A DNA stretch of 64,000 nucleotides. Origin: JAPYTK01 sp964401935 (GTDB lineage: Bacteria; Myxococcota_A; Polyangia; Polyangiales; Polyangiaceae). Both the position numbers and the translations under genes were made by a program. Under the pieces are notes generated by a model. It was not told where the DNA came from, made no database searches, and was given only the letters and a program-made list of their open reading frames with translations. Positions 50,596-59,560 of this stretch are shown in pieces. Each line of letters begins with the position of its first letter. The first letter of the stretch is position 1. The stretch is taken from positions 1-64,000 of the forward strand of contig CAYOAL010000028.1 in NCBI GenBank assembly GCA_964401935.1. The letters run 5' to 3'.

Positions 50596-51654
50596 ATGGC
50601 CAAGCGTGGCCCCTTCGGGACCCTCCTACAGGTCTCGCCCGACAAAGACCCCCGAGCGCCCAGCACCGCTGAGGACATCGCGCCAGCACCGACGGTCGCC
50701 GCGCCGAGCGCCGCCGCGAGCCCAGAGGGTGACGTGTCGACGGAGGACGCGCGCTCGGGGGACGTGCCATCGCGTGAGGCGCCCACCGACGAGGTGCCCA
50801 AGGGAGGGGAGTCGAGCGGCGACGCGAGGACTGCGTCCCGGGCCGCCGCGGCAGAGGCGGCGGCGGCCGCCGAGGCAGCGGCAGCGGCGGCAGCCGAGGC
50901 AGCGGCCCGCGCGGACGAATACGCGGTGCAGGCGGTGCAGAAGCTGCCGACGACCGGACGCAAGGCCCCGACGAGCACCCTCAAGCACGAGAAGAAGATC
51001 GTGATCCGGTCGCGAGAGGCGGAGACTCTCAAGGTTCGACACGACGAGGTGCCAGCGCTCGCCAAGGCCATCGCGGCGGAGCGCGAGCGGGCCAAGGCCT
51101 TGGCCGCCGACGGCCTGCCGGTGGGGGAACGCCCCGCGGGGCAAGCGGCGGACGACCCGAGTTGGATCGACGACCCCGACTCCTTCGACTCGGAGAAGTT
51201 CTCGTCGGAGCATCCCCCGCCGCTCGGTGCACCGCCGGTCTCGGTGGTGACGGAGCCTCCACCCTCACGCGCTGGTGTGTGGATCGCGGTGGCGCTGGTG
51301 CTGCTGGCGGGCGGCGCGACCGGCGTGTTCCTGGCGCGGGGGTCGTTGCAGGAGCTGCTCGACGAGCGTCGCGGTGGCGACCCCGCCGCGGAAGAGAGCT
51401 CCGCGCCGGACGAGCCCCGAACCTCTTCGAGCGCGCTGGCGAGCAGCGACGCGCCCACGCAGGCGGCGTCGGCTGCCGGGGTGGAACCGAGCGCCGAGAC
51501 GGCACCGTCGAGCGAGGCGTCGACATCTCCGAGCGCGACGGTGTCGGCGGCTCCAAGCGCCTCCGCGCCCAGCCCGGGCCCCGCACCGGTTCGCCGCTCG
51601 CGGCCGGCGCCGCAGCGGGGGCCGGGCACCACCGACATCTACGGCGACTTCTGA
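50596..51654 (+). CDS. Single-pass membrane protein with disordered tails
   Basis: Protein of 352 aa. Residues about 1-215 are charged and low-complexity, with an Ala/Glu helix (about 78-100) and basic stretches that could bind nucleic acid or lipid. One membrane helix ('GVWIAVALVLLAGGATGVFLA', about 227-247) is followed by a Ser/Ala/Pro-rich outer tail. Last 16 bp overlap the convergent ATP-grasp gene. Divergent from the VWA gene; an 18-bp inverted repeat (TTCCCG, 6 nt, CGGGAA, 50474-50491) lies between them. Confidence 0.6.
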   Translation: MAKRGPFGTLLQVSPDKDPRAPSTAEDIAPAPTVAAPSAAASPEGDVSTEDARSGDVPSREAPTDEVPKGGESSGDARTASRAAAAEAAAAAEAAAAAAAEAAARADEYAVQAVQKLPTTGRKAPTSTLKHEKKIVIRSREAETLKVRHDEVPALAKAIAAERERAKALAADGLPVGERPAGQAADDPSWIDDPDSFDSEKFSSEHPPPLGAPPVSVVTEPPPSRAGVWIAVALVLLAGGATGVFLARGSLQELLDERRGGDPAAEESSAPDEPRTSSSALASSDAPTQAASAAGVEPSAETAPSSEASTSPSATVSAAPSASAPSPGPAPVRRSRPAPQRGPGTTDIYGDF

Positions 51655-52499
51655 GACTTCGCGCGCCTCGCGATCGCGCTGGCAAAGCGGGCGAGCGCGG
51701 CGGGTCGCTCAGCGAGGAAGAGCGACGGCTCGACGAGCTCGAGCTCCATCACCCGTGGCGCGCCGGCTGCGTCGCGCACCATGTCGATCCGCGCATAGAG
51801 CAGCTCGTCGCGGAGAGGCGCGAGGGCGGCGGTGGCGAGCGCCCGCTCGTCCTGTGCGATGTCGAGCGCCTCGGACACGGCCTCGTGGCCGCCCTCGAAG
51901 CGCGGCGCCTTGCGGATCGCGTGGCTGAGCTCGCCGTCGAGCCAGACGAGCGCCCGCTCGCCCACGTCTTCGACGTGGTGCTGGTACGGCTGCACCAGCA
52001 TCGCGCGCTCGGACAGGTTCGCGGCGAGGAACGCCCGGGCCTCTGGGAGCGCTCGCGGACCGAAGCGTCGCGTGCGAAAGGAGGCGGCGCCGACGACCGG
52101 CTTGATGACGATGTCGCTCAAGCCGTGCGCCGCGAGCACCGCGTCGAGGTCGACCGAGGCGTTGGCCTCGAGCACGACGGTGGGCACGGTCGGCACCCCA
52201 CGGGCGGCGAGCTCGAGGAGGTAGCGCTTGTCGAGGTTGCGTCGCGCGACCCACGGTGGATTGAGCACGGTGGTGCACCGCCCCGTCGCCTCGAGCCAGC
52301 CGAGGAAGGCGTCGAGCGCGTGCGGATAGTTCCAGGTCGAGCGGAGCACCACGAGCCCGTACGCCGACCAGTCGACGCCGGGGGCATCCCACGCCACCAC
52401 GCTCACGTCGAGGTCGTGAGCCAAGAGCGCCGCTCTGAGCGGCTCCTCGTCGGGATCGGGCTCGGGCTTGACCAGGCAGGTGGCGAGCGCGACGTGCAC
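51639..52499 (-). CDS. ATP-grasp ligase-like enzyme
   Basis: Protein of 286 aa. 'LVVLRSTWNYPHALDAFLGWLE', 'LNPPWVARRNLDKRYLLELAARGVPTVPTVV', 'DIVIKPVVGAASF' and 'RIDMVRDAAGAPRVMELELVEPSLF' are the ordered segments of the ATP-grasp fold (nucleotide Lys in VIKP, metal-binding Glu near the end). The set resembles RimK/glutathione-synthetase-like proteins of unknown substrate. GTG at 52499 is preferred since the Rossmann-like strand 'VHVALATCL' begins there. Not part of an operon. Confidence 0.78.
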   Translation of the reverse strand: MHVALATCLVKPEPDPDEEPLRAALLAHDLDVSVVAWDAPGVDWSAYGLVVLRSTWNYPHALDAFLGWLEATGRCTTVLNPPWVARRNLDKRYLLELAARGVPTVPTVVLEANASVDLDAVLAAHGLSDIVIKPVVGAASFRTRRFGPRALPEARAFLAANLSERAMLVQPYQHHVEDVGERALVWLDGELSHAIRKAPRFEGGHEAVSEALDIAQDERALATAALAPLRDELLYARIDMVRDAAGAPRVMELELVEPSLFLAERPAALARFASAIARRAKSQKSP

Positions 52500-52626
52500 G
52501 TCCAGCTTGTGGCACCACCGCGCGGCGACCGCTAGCCCCGGGCGCGGGTGCGCGGCCCGGCGCAAGGTTGCAGATGGGGGGAGACGTGGGCGCGGCTTGC
52601 CGTATCATGCTCTCACGGAGTGGGGC

Positions 52627-54231
52627 ATGCGCACGTGGTGGCTACTGATCGGCGGGTTGGGGATCGCGGCGGCGTGTGAAGCCGGCAGCGACGGGTCGAG
52701 CTCGAGCTCGAGCAACACGGGCGGGAGCGGTGGCGCGGGGGCGAGCGCCGGCTCCACGGGCGAAGGCGGCCTCAACCTCGGTGGCAGCGGCACCGGCGGC
52801 AACGTGGTCGTCGACGAGTGCAAGGTGAACGAGGCCGATGGCGACGCGCCACCCCCGTGCGACGAGGAGGACGAGGCGCCTCCCGACAGCTTCGATCCAG
52901 TGGTGCAGTGGTCGTGGACCGACCCCGGCGGCACCGGGAGCCTGGTCAGCGTGATCGTGGCGAACTTCGACGACGACGATCAGAACGGCGAGATCGATCT
53001 CTGCGACGTGCCCGACGTGGTGGTCACCACCGTGGGCAACCAGATGTATCTGCTCGATGGCGCCACCGGCGAGCTGAAGCTGACGTTCCAGGGGGCGGTC
53101 GACGGCAACGTGCAGCCGGCGCTCGCGGACATCGACGGCGACGGCCTCGTGGAGGTGGTCGCCGCGTCTCCATCAGGCAACCTCATCGCCTTCGAGAACA
53201 CCGGTGAGCTGAAGTGGACCGGCGCCGTCGGTGGGTGGAACGCGACCATCGCGTCGTACTGCATGGCCATCTCGATCTATGATCTCGACGCCGACGGCGA
53301 CGCGGAGATCATCGCTGCGTTCGAGGTGTTCGACCACAACGGTGTCCGGCTCTTCGGCATCCCCGGGAATGGCACCGAGTTCAATGTGGAGGACTATTGG
53401 TGCCCCACCAACACCGCAGCGGATCTCACGGGGGACGGGAAGCTGGAGGTGATTTTCGGGCACCAGGTGTGGGACGCGGCCGGTAACCACCTGTTCACGA
53501 TCCCGGGAGCCAAGCCAGGGCATCCCCACGTCGCCGATCTCGACGGCGACATGTTGCCGGAGATCTATCTCGCCACGGCGGACGGAATGTACGTGGTGGA
53601 GCACGACGGGGCGGTGAAGTTCGGGCCAGTGCGCCCGTCCGGTGAGCCGGTGTCGGCGCGGTGCTGGGGGAAGCCAGGCGCCATCCACGACTTCGACGGC
53701 GATGGGGCGGCGGAGCTCGCGACCGGCACCTGCCAGAGCTTCTCGATGTACGAGCTCACCAACACCGCCACCGTGAGGTGGAGCCAGCCCGTGTCCGACA
53801 TCAGCGGGCTCGCCACCGGGAGCGCGTTCGACTTCCTGGGCGACGGCATCGCCGACGCCATCTACGCCGACGAGACGCAGATCTACGTGTACGAGGGGGC
53901 GATGGGCACGCCGGTGCTCACCTCCCCTCGGAGCTCCGGCACGCTGATCGAGTTTCCTATCGTCGTCGACGTCGACAACGATCGCTCGGCGGAGATCATC
54001 TATGTGTCCAACGGCGGCGGCGCGCCGACGGTGACGGTGCTCGGGGACGCGCGCGCGCGGTGGATCCCTTCGCGACGCATCTGGAACCAGCATGCCTACC
54101 ACATCACCAACGTGCGCGAGGACGGCACGCTCCCGCTGGTGCCGAAGAAGTCGTGGCTCGGGCACAACACGTTTCGGGTGAACTCTCAGGTCGGCGCCCA
54201 GGGCGACTGCGTGCCGGATCCGCCGAGCTGA
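52627..54231 (+). CDS. FG-GAP/VCBS-repeat lipoprotein
   Basis: Predicted lipoprotein of 534 aa: signal peptide ending IAAAC, Ser/Gly linker, then an integrin-like propeller. At least six calcium-type loops are visible ('DDDDQNGEIDL', 'DIDGDGLVE', 'DLDADGDAE', 'DLDGDMLPE', 'DFDGDGAAE', 'DVDNDRSAE'), each preceding a hydrophobic strand, as in FG-GAP repeats. GGAG lies 7 nt before the ATG. Probably a surface adhesion or scaffold protein; ligand unknown. A strong hairpin follows the stop. Confidence 0.85.
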   Translation: MRTWWLLIGGLGIAAACEAGSDGSSSSSSNTGGSGGAGASAGSTGEGGLNLGGSGTGGNVVVDECKVNEADGDAPPPCDEEDEAPPDSFDPVVQWSWTDPGGTGSLVSVIVANFDDDDQNGEIDLCDVPDVVVTTVGNQMYLLDGATGELKLTFQGAVDGNVQPALADIDGDGLVEVVAASPSGNLIAFENTGELKWTGAVGGWNATIASYCMAISIYDLDADGDAEIIAAFEVFDHNGVRLFGIPGNGTEFNVEDYWCPTNTAADLTGDGKLEVIFGHQVWDAAGNHLFTIPGAKPGHPHVADLDGDMLPEIYLATADGMYVVEHDGAVKFGPVRPSGEPVSARCWGKPGAIHDFDGDGAAELATGTCQSFSMYELTNTATVRWSQPVSDISGLATGSAFDFLGDGIADAIYADETQIYVYEGAMGTPVLTSPRSSGTLIEFPIVVDVDNDRSAEIIYVSNGGGAPTVTVLGDARARWIPSRRIWNQHAYHITNVREDGTLPLVPKKSWLGHNTFRVNSQVGAQGDCVPDPPS

Positions 54232-54252
54232 CGCGAGCGAACCGGCCCACAC

Positions 54253-54289
54253 CGAGCCGGCGACGAGCCCCCAGCTCGCGGCCGGCTCG
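54253..54289. terminator. Bidirectional terminator between convergent genes
   Basis: CGAGCCGGC (54253-54261) and GCCGGCTCG (54281-54289) pair perfectly over 9 bp, with an inner CGAG/CTCG stem. TTCATT follows on the + side. It sits midway between two convergent genes. Confidence 0.7.
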
Positions 54290-54299
54290 TTCATTCGGC

Positions 54300-55343
54300 T
54301 CAGAGACTGAAGGTGGCGCCGCTCACGAACATGGAGGCGCTGCTCGACGAGAGCGACCCGTTGTTGCTGAAGAGCTCGCACTGGCCCACCCCCTTGAGGA
54401 AGTTGTAGGCCTTGCAGCCGGTCTTCTGCGCGCAGCGCAGCGCGCAGGTTCGCCAGTCGTTGGGCTGGTAGGTCTGCATCCACGCCCCCATGGAGGTGGC
54501 TCCGACGCGCCACCGGCCCTGCGTGGTGACGAAGCCGCCGGTGTAACCCATCTTTCCGAGCAACCACTCGCGGTGGTGGACGATGCTCGTGTGCTTGTTG
54601 CGCATGCCCCACTCGAACACGTCGCCGTAGAGCACCCCGTGGACGGTGGCCGGGCCGCCGTTCCACGTGAAGAACGGCCCCCCCGAGTCGCCGGGATCGG
54701 TCACCTCTCCCTCGAGCAGGAAGTGTCCGTCGGCGACGCTCGCCGAGTACGTCTTGTTGTAGGCCCAGCGGAGCTCGGCGTTCGGGTTTGACCAGCCGTC
54801 GTGCCTGCCGCGCCCCACCTCGTAGCCGGTGACGTTGTTGCCGGGATAGCTCAGCGGGAGGTGGGCCGGCTTGGAGTAGCTCGGGATGCTCGCCTCCAGG
54901 GTGAGGAGCGCGATGTCGGCGAACTTTCCGTTCACGTCGATGAGGTCGCCGTCGGCGGGGCCAGGCGCCGCCGAGACCCCGGGGCGAACGTCCACGTCGA
55001 GCACGTTGATCCACGCGTCGGGAGAGCTGCCCGAGCCTTCGTAGAAGCCCACCTGCACCCAGCTCGCGATGCTCACGTCGCAGTGGGCGGCGGTGAGCAC
55101 GTGGCGCTGACCCACCACCACACCGGTGCAGTTGCCCTGGTCGCTGCGCACAGCGACCGTCGAGGCCACCATGAAGTCGTGGTTGCTGAGGGTGTTGCCG
55201 TTCTTGATCTCCTGCTCGACGTCGCCGACGTCTTCGAGCTCGTCGCCGACCTGGTCTCCTTCGAGCGGCGCGATGCACGCGGCGAGGAGCGGGAGCGAAG
55301 CGAGCGCGAGGGTTCGGAAGAGCGTGTTGAGTTGGGTCGTCAT
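54300..55343 (-). CDS. Trypsin-like serine protease lipoprotein with PAN-like C-terminal domain
   Basis: Predicted lipoprotein of 347 aa (lipobox LLAAC). S1-family protease with a complete triad: His87 in TAAHC, Asp143 in 'ADIALLTL', Ser220 in GDSGGP. The last 80 residues ('WRVGATSMGAWMQTYQPNDW', 'CALRCAQKTGCKAYNFLKGVGQCELF') have the Cys-Cys spacing of a PAN/Apple domain, a carbohydrate- or protein-binding module better known from eukaryotes. The protease is anchored outside the cytoplasm; substrate unknown. ATG at 55343 is preceded by GGAGG at 8 nt. Confidence 0.87.
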   Translation of the reverse strand: MTTQLNTLFRTLALASLPLLAACIAPLEGDQVGDELEDVGDVEQEIKNGNTLSNHDFMVASTVAVRSDQGNCTGVVVGQRHVLTAAHCDVSIASWVQVGFYEGSGSSPDAWINVLDVDVRPGVSAAPGPADGDLIDVNGKFADIALLTLEASIPSYSKPAHLPLSYPGNNVTGYEVGRGRHDGWSNPNAELRWAYNKTYSASVADGHFLLEGEVTDPGDSGGPFFTWNGGPATVHGVLYGDVFEWGMRNKHTSIVHHREWLLGKMGYTGGFVTTQGRWRVGATSMGAWMQTYQPNDWRTCALRCAQKTGCKAYNFLKGVGQCELFSNNGSLSSSSASMFVSGATFSL

Positions 55344-55654
55344 GGTCGTAGCCTCCAAGGTGCGGGTTGCCCCGTACGTGTGATCAGACGCCAGCGCAGG
55401 CACGGCGAGAGCGGGGCTCCCGGCTGCATGCGGCGGCAGTCGAGATCTAAGAACGCCCCGCCCGCCGCGCACGCATCGACGCTGCCCAGTTGGTGATCAG
55501 CTACTGTCCAAGCCCGTCGTTCCCGCGAGGCGGCGCCCGTTGGGGCCCCGCCGGCGCGGTCGAGCGCCGCCGGCAGAGCGCGCGCGGCCACCAGCGCGAC
55601 CTCACGACCGTCACCACGGAGGTCGTCGGTCGTTGGTCCGAGCGGCTCACGAGG
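55344..55654. other. Intergenic region, 311 bp
   Basis: Holds the Shine-Dalgarno of the protease gene (GGAGG, 8 nt before its ATG) and a GC hairpin, CGGCGC (55552-55557)/GCGCCG (55564-55569), that could end the transcript of the 96-aa lipoprotein. No open frame here reads like a protein; no repeat was found. Confidence 0.5.
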
Positions 55655-55945
55655 TCACGGAAAGGTGGGCTCGGGGTCGTCCGCGTCCTCGATGGCCACC
55701 GCGTGGGCCGCTCCCGCGCGGCGGCGGCTCTGGCTCGCGGCGGGCGCATCGCGCGGCTCACACAGACACGCCACGCTGGTGCCCACGATGGCGACGCCAT
55801 CGAACTCGAGGCCGATGCTGTCGCACTGGCGCTCGCACGTGGCCGCCGAGTCTTTGGGGAGATCGATCGCCTCGTGCAGACCGACTTGGGCGGTGCAGGC
55901 CGCGAGGCTCGAGAGCGCGAGGAGGCTGACGGTCGTCTTTTTCAT
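55655..55945 (-). CDS. Small lipoprotein
   Basis: Predicted lipoprotein of 96 aa: MKKTTVSLLALSSLAAC signal and lipobox, then 'ATCERQCDSIGLEFDGVAIVGTSVACLC' with four cysteines that could pair, and a disordered acidic tail. SD GGAGG lies 6 nt before the ATG. No family recognised. Confidence 0.65.
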   Translation of the reverse strand: MKKTTVSLLALSSLAACTAQVGLHEAIDLPKDSAATCERQCDSIGLEFDGVAIVGTSVACLCEPRDAPAASQSRRRAGAAHAVAIEDADDPEPTFP

Positions 55946-56120
55946 GACCACCTCCCAGCTGACAGGGATACGCGGTCGAGTCAACCACGGATGGCGGGCG
56001 GCAGCGGCAGCGCTCGCGGCTGGGCGTCGGTGGTCCCGATGGCGGCGCGAAGCCCACCGCGCCGCCCGATCGCAGCGGAGCGCCGCGCTGTCGCGATGGC
56101 TCGTCCCCGCGGGCTCCGCG

Positions 56121-56873
56121 TCAGGCGAGGAGCTCTCGACCTCGCTCGGTGAGCGTGATCTTGTCGCGGTGCACGCGCGCGAGCTCTGCTCGGACGAGGA
56201 GCGCGAGCACCTGGCGCCGCTCGAAGCCGAGCGTGCGGATCACCGCCACGACGTCGCCACGCTTGGCGCCGAGCAGCACGGACGCGGCGGCGCTCACCCG
56301 GTCGTCACCGACGCCACGCCACAACCAGCTCGACGCGAAGACCTCGTGGTAGGCACCGAGCACCATGGTGGGGATGGCCATGAGACAGCCGGCACCCAGA
56401 TGCAGCCGATCCGCGTCGTCTCGGAGCGTGAAGGGGTCGCCGTGGATGCCGCCGAGGTCGTAGTCGTCGCGCGGCTCGTAGGCGCGTCCGAGCACCGCGA
56501 GCGCACCGAACGCGACGCCGCCGAAGAGCGCGAGGTGCAACACGTCTCCGAGGGCCGAGCCCAGCACCGCGATGGCGCCCGCCGCTGCGACCAGGGTCGC
56601 TCCGAGCCAGGGTCGCTCGCGTCCGGCACCCCACACGGTGACGAGCGACACCACGAGGAACAAGGTGACGAACCCATAGGCGCCGGCGCCCGACGCGATG
56701 ACGAGCGCGTCGCCCCCGGCGAGGGCGAGCGCGAAGAACGCGGCCAGCGCGGTGAGCGCGAGGAAGAACGGCGTCACCAGCACGGTGAGCACGGCGAACG
56801 TGAGGGCGTCTTTGCGGGTTCGCTCGAAGATCACGCGCAGCTCGGCGAGGAGCTTGGGGTCGACGGCCGACAT
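56121..56873 (-). CDS. Membrane protein with winged-helix-like C-terminus
   Basis: Protein of 250 aa with four hydrophobic helices (about 25-135) and a 110-residue cytoplasmic tail. The tail's last 70 residues ('RVSAAASVLLGAKRGDVVAVIRTLGFERRQVLALLV', 'DKITLTERGRELL') look like a small winged helix of the type used in membrane-bound regulators, though no family can be named. 'LTERGRELL' matches the wing end of MarR/DUF2250-like folds only loosely. Preceded by a Lys/Arg-rich N-terminus. Standalone gene. Confidence 0.6.
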   Translation of the reverse strand: MSAVDPKLLAELRVIFERTRKDALTFAVLTVLVTPFFLALTALAAFFALALAGGDALVIASGAGAYGFVTLFLVVSLVTVWGAGRERPWLGATLVAAAGAIAVLGSALGDVLHLALFGGVAFGALAVLGRAYEPRDDYDLGGIHGDPFTLRDDADRLHLGAGCLMAIPTMVLGAYHEVFASSWLWRGVGDDRVSAAASVLLGAKRGDVVAVIRTLGFERRQVLALLVRAELARVHRDKITLTERGRELLA

Positions 56874-56936
56874 CCTTGGACGAGCATAACCTGGCACGCC
56901 GTCGGTGGGATCGGCGGTGGGGAGGCCGAGGCGAGA

Positions 56937-57587
56937 TCAGTCCGTGGTCCAGCAGAGCTCGAGGAGAGGCCGCTCGGCGGGGTCGGCCGCTTCGCTCGTG
57001 GAGAAAGCGGTGTTGGCGTCGGCCTGCGCGAGGAGCACGCCGTGGTTCTCGAGGGAGCCGTCGGCCCAACCGCGCGCGAGGGGCGTGACGTCGAGCGCCG
57101 CGCGCTCCGGATCGGTGGCGGGGATGCTCGCGAAGGCGCGCGACTCGTAGGCGTGGCCGAAGTTGTCCCACGTGACCGCGTCCTCGTGCCACGGCGCCGT
57201 CACGCGGTACGCCTCGACCCCCGAGCCGCCGCACACGCACTTGTGGAGGCGGATCTCGGCGCTGGTGATCACCGCCCCCTCCGGCACCGCGGGCAGCTCG
57301 AAGACGAGGAGCGTGTGGCGGGCGCCACCGGCCACCGTGCCAGCGAAGGTGGTGGAGACGGCCCCGTAGTTCTTGCTTGGCCAGTGCTCGGCGATGCGTG
57401 CGTCGTGCACACCGCCGGCCGCGCCGCGTTGCACCACCGTGCAGCGCTCGGCGCCCGCGGTGGGCGCCTCGCGCTCCGTGATCGAGTCGCTCGAGGGGGT
57501 GTCCGCGGTCACGGGCGGGGCGGACACCATCCCTGGGGTGCAGGCGGCGAGGGTGAGGGCGAGGCAGGCAGCGTGATGAGTTTGCAT
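56937..57587 (-). CDS. DNRLRE-domain lipoprotein
   Basis: Predicted lipoprotein of 216 aa (signal ending LAAC). Residues about 60-205 read as a DNRLRE/CBM96-like beta-sandwich: 'DARIAEHWPSKNYGA', 'RHTLLVFELPAVPEGAVITSAEIRLHKC', 'YRVTAPWHEDAVTWDNFG', 'ALDVTPLARGWADG'. That domain attaches to polysaccharide or cell surfaces in larger proteins; here it stands alone. AGGAG lies 5 nt before ATG. Its upstream region carries a 10-bp-period repeat element shared with two other sites near the STAND regulator. Confidence 0.8.
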   Translation of the reverse strand: MQTHHAACLALTLAACTPGMVSAPPVTADTPSSDSITEREAPTAGAERCTVVQRGAAGGVHDARIAEHWPSKNYGAVSTTFAGTVAGGARHTLLVFELPAVPEGAVITSAEIRLHKCVCGGSGVEAYRVTAPWHEDAVTWDNFGHAYESRAFASIPATDPERAALDVTPLARGWADGSLENHGVLLAQADANTAFSTSEAADPAERPLLELCWTTD

Positions 57588-57639
57588 GGTGTCTCCTAAC
57601 GAGAGCGTCGGCGATCTCGTGAGACCAGCGTGGCCCGCC

Positions 57640-57678
57640 TAAGCGTCTTATCGCCTCCTACGTCGGCTTAAATCGCCA
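57640..57678. promoter_or_regulatory. 10-bp-period TA repeat element 1
   Basis: TAAGCGTCT, TATCGCCTCC, TACGTCGGCT and TAAATCGCCA follow each other with TA at 57640, 57649, 57659 and 57669. The element lies 53-91 bp upstream of the DNRLRE lipoprotein ATG, a position for a regulator at or above its promoter. Confidence 0.45.
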
Positions 57679-57701
57679 ACCGTGGGCGGGCGTGGCGCGC
57701 G

Positions 57702-59417
57702 TCAGAGGCCGAGCGACTCGAGCCAGCGCAGCAAGCGCACGCGCTTGCTGGGCTCGAGGTCCCGATACAGCTTCACGACGGCGTTCGCCTCGCTCCCCAC
57801 GTCCTCGTGGGCGCGGATCGCGTCGTCGATGGTGTCGGCGCGTCCGTCGTGCATGTACGGCGCGGAGCGCGCGAGGTCCCAGAGCGGTGGGGTCATGAAG
57901 AGGAAGGCGTGGATGTCCTCCGGCTCGTTGCGGAACGGCCTCGGCTCGTGGTTTCCGCTGCCGAGATCGTGACGCCGGAAGTCGCTCCACAGCTCGGGCG
58001 AGCCATCGCCGGGGAGCTCGATGAAGGCGCGGCTGTAGGGCTCGACGTAGGCGCCGGCGGCGAGCGGGAAGCCTCGCGTGTGGCAGCTCGTGCAGCCGAT
58101 GTCGCGAAAGGTCGCTCGCGCCGCCTCCGTCTCCTTGGTCGGCGGAGGGACGGGAGGTGGGTGTTGGCGCTGCAAGTACACGTCCATGGCCGCGAGCTGC
58201 CCCTCGGTGAGCTCGCGCGCCATGCCGTCCTCGTCGGGATCCAGGCAATCGTCCAGGTTGAAGCCCCACGTCAGCTTGAAGTCCTTCACCCGCTCGTCGT
58301 CGTAAGGGAGGCCGCCGAGGGCGCAGAACGTCTCGATGGGCGTCTCTGCTTGAATGCCGAAGTGCACGCGGAAGCCCCCCTTCACGAAGCCACGGAGCGT
58401 GGCCTCGCGGCCCTTCCAGCCGAAGGGCCTGACCACGAGATCCCCATCGACGAAGTTCGAGACGAACGTCTTGTCCCCGCTCGGGCTCACCGCCACCGTC
58501 CCGAAGCAGACCGGTTCGTCGAGCGCCTGGACACAGAGCTCGCCCGCGCTCGTCATCGCGCCGAACTGCGCCGCGAGCTCCTCGCTGAGCGAGCGCGCGA
58601 TGGCCTGACGGAGCCCGACGCCGGCGATGGGGGGTGGGTTGCGCACGAGGGCCTCCGACGCGTTCTGGCCGTCACCGCCTTGGAAGATGTTGTCGTCGCG
58701 CCCTCCGCTGCCGTGGGCTCCCGTTCGGTGCTGGAACTGATTGTGGCACGAGACGCAGCTCTGCGCGTCGGGGCCGCCCAACGCGCCGTTGTGGATGGCG
58801 TTCATGTTGGGGGGAGGTGAACGGTCTCGGCCGTTGCCAAGCCCGTCCGCGAGCCGAAACACGTGGTCGAACATGAACCTCCCCGCCTCGTCGAGCGTGT
58901 CCTTGTCGGCGTCGGCGTCCGCGCGCTCGCGATGGAACGCCAAGATGGAGGTGTCGGGGGTGCATCGCGCGGCGTCCGCGCAGCGGATGTTGAGCTCGTA
59001 GCGGCCCGGCTGGCCGAGGCTGGTGACGAGCACCTGGTAGGGCTTGGCGCTCGCTTCGAGCGCGGCCCGCTGGATGACGGCGCCGACGTGGCACAAGGTG
59101 TCGTCGCCGGCCGCCGACTCGAGCACTCGACCGTCTGCGTCGGTGAGGAACACCACCGGCGCCAGCTCGGCGCAGGTGGCCGCCGTCACGCGCAGGTGAA
59201 CCGACGCACCCGCGACGAGCGGCAGCTGGAAGCGGTGGATCTCGCCAGGGAGCAGGTGGGTTCGCGGGTTGTCCCCAAACACCCTCGTGGGCAGCTCGAG
59301 GGTGCCTTGCTCGCTGATCCGGGCCTCGTCGATCAGCGTCGTGAGGCCCTCGTCGGTGCAGCGAGCGGCGCTCAAAAAGAGGCACAAAGCTGCGAATTGA
59401 TGTGTCTTTTCTCCCAT
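57702..59417 (-). CDS. Di-haem oxidoreductase (DHOR/cytochrome c peroxidase-like)
   Basis: Secreted di-haem protein of 571 aa. Two c-type haem sites: CVSCH (about 220) and CTSCH (about 442); a likely Met ligand in 'YMHDGRAD' near 520. 'PPPIAGVGLRQAIARS', 'DIGCTSCHTRGFPL' and 'PPLWDLARSAPYMHDGRA' match the putative thiol/peroxide di-haem oxidoreductases (DUF1111). A beta-sandwich precedes them (about 45-150). The N-terminus has a short hydrophobic signal. The reaction cannot be fixed; electron transfer to a peroxide or thiol substrate outside the cytoplasm is expected. ATG follows GGGGG. Confidence 0.85.
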   Translation of the reverse strand: MGEKTHQFAALCLFLSAARCTDEGLTTLIDEARISEQGTLELPTRVFGDNPRTHLLPGEIHRFQLPLVAGASVHLRVTAATCAELAPVVFLTDADGRVLESAAGDDTLCHVGAVIQRAALEASAKPYQVLVTSLGQPGRYELNIRCADAARCTPDTSILAFHRERADADADKDTLDEAGRFMFDHVFRLADGLGNGRDRSPPPNMNAIHNGALGGPDAQSCVSCHNQFQHRTGAHGSGGRDDNIFQGGDGQNASEALVRNPPPIAGVGLRQAIARSLSEELAAQFGAMTSAGELCVQALDEPVCFGTVAVSPSGDKTFVSNFVDGDLVVRPFGWKGREATLRGFVKGGFRVHFGIQAETPIETFCALGGLPYDDERVKDFKLTWGFNLDDCLDPDEDGMARELTEGQLAAMDVYLQRQHPPPVPPPTKETEAARATFRDIGCTSCHTRGFPLAAGAYVEPYSRAFIELPGDGSPELWSDFRRHDLGSGNHEPRPFRNEPEDIHAFLFMTPPLWDLARSAPYMHDGRADTIDDAIRAHEDVGSEANAVVKLYRDLEPSKRVRLLRWLESLGL

Positions 59418-59455
59418 GAGCCCCCGCGCCTCGGGCCCCCGACGACCCGTCAGGG

Positions 59456-59481
59456 GCGCCTTAAATTCTATTAAAGCGCAC
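59456..59481. promoter_or_regulatory. 10-bp-period TA repeat element 2 (palindromic)
   Basis: TAAATTCTAT (59462) and TAAAGCGCAC (59472) repeat at exactly 10 bp. The 24-bp stretch 59456-59479 is also an imperfect palindrome (GCGCCTTAA / TTAAAGCGC). It lies between the divergent di-haem oxidoreductase and the lipoprotein-STAND pair, so it could control both directions. Confidence 0.5.
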
Positions 59482-59491
59482 TCGCGCGCAG

Positions 59492-59520
59492 TTGCCGAGG
59501 CTGTTGGCCCCGTGTTTACT
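59492..59520 (+). promoter_or_regulatory. Candidate promoter of the lipoprotein-STAND operon
   Basis: TTGCCG (59492-59497), 17 nt, TTTACT (59515-59520), about 40 nt upstream of the lipoprotein ATG and just downstream of repeat element 2. Matches to consensus are partial. Confidence 0.3.
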
Positions 59521-59560
59521 GACCGTGGACGAAAGATTCGTAAATCAGGGGGACGTCATC

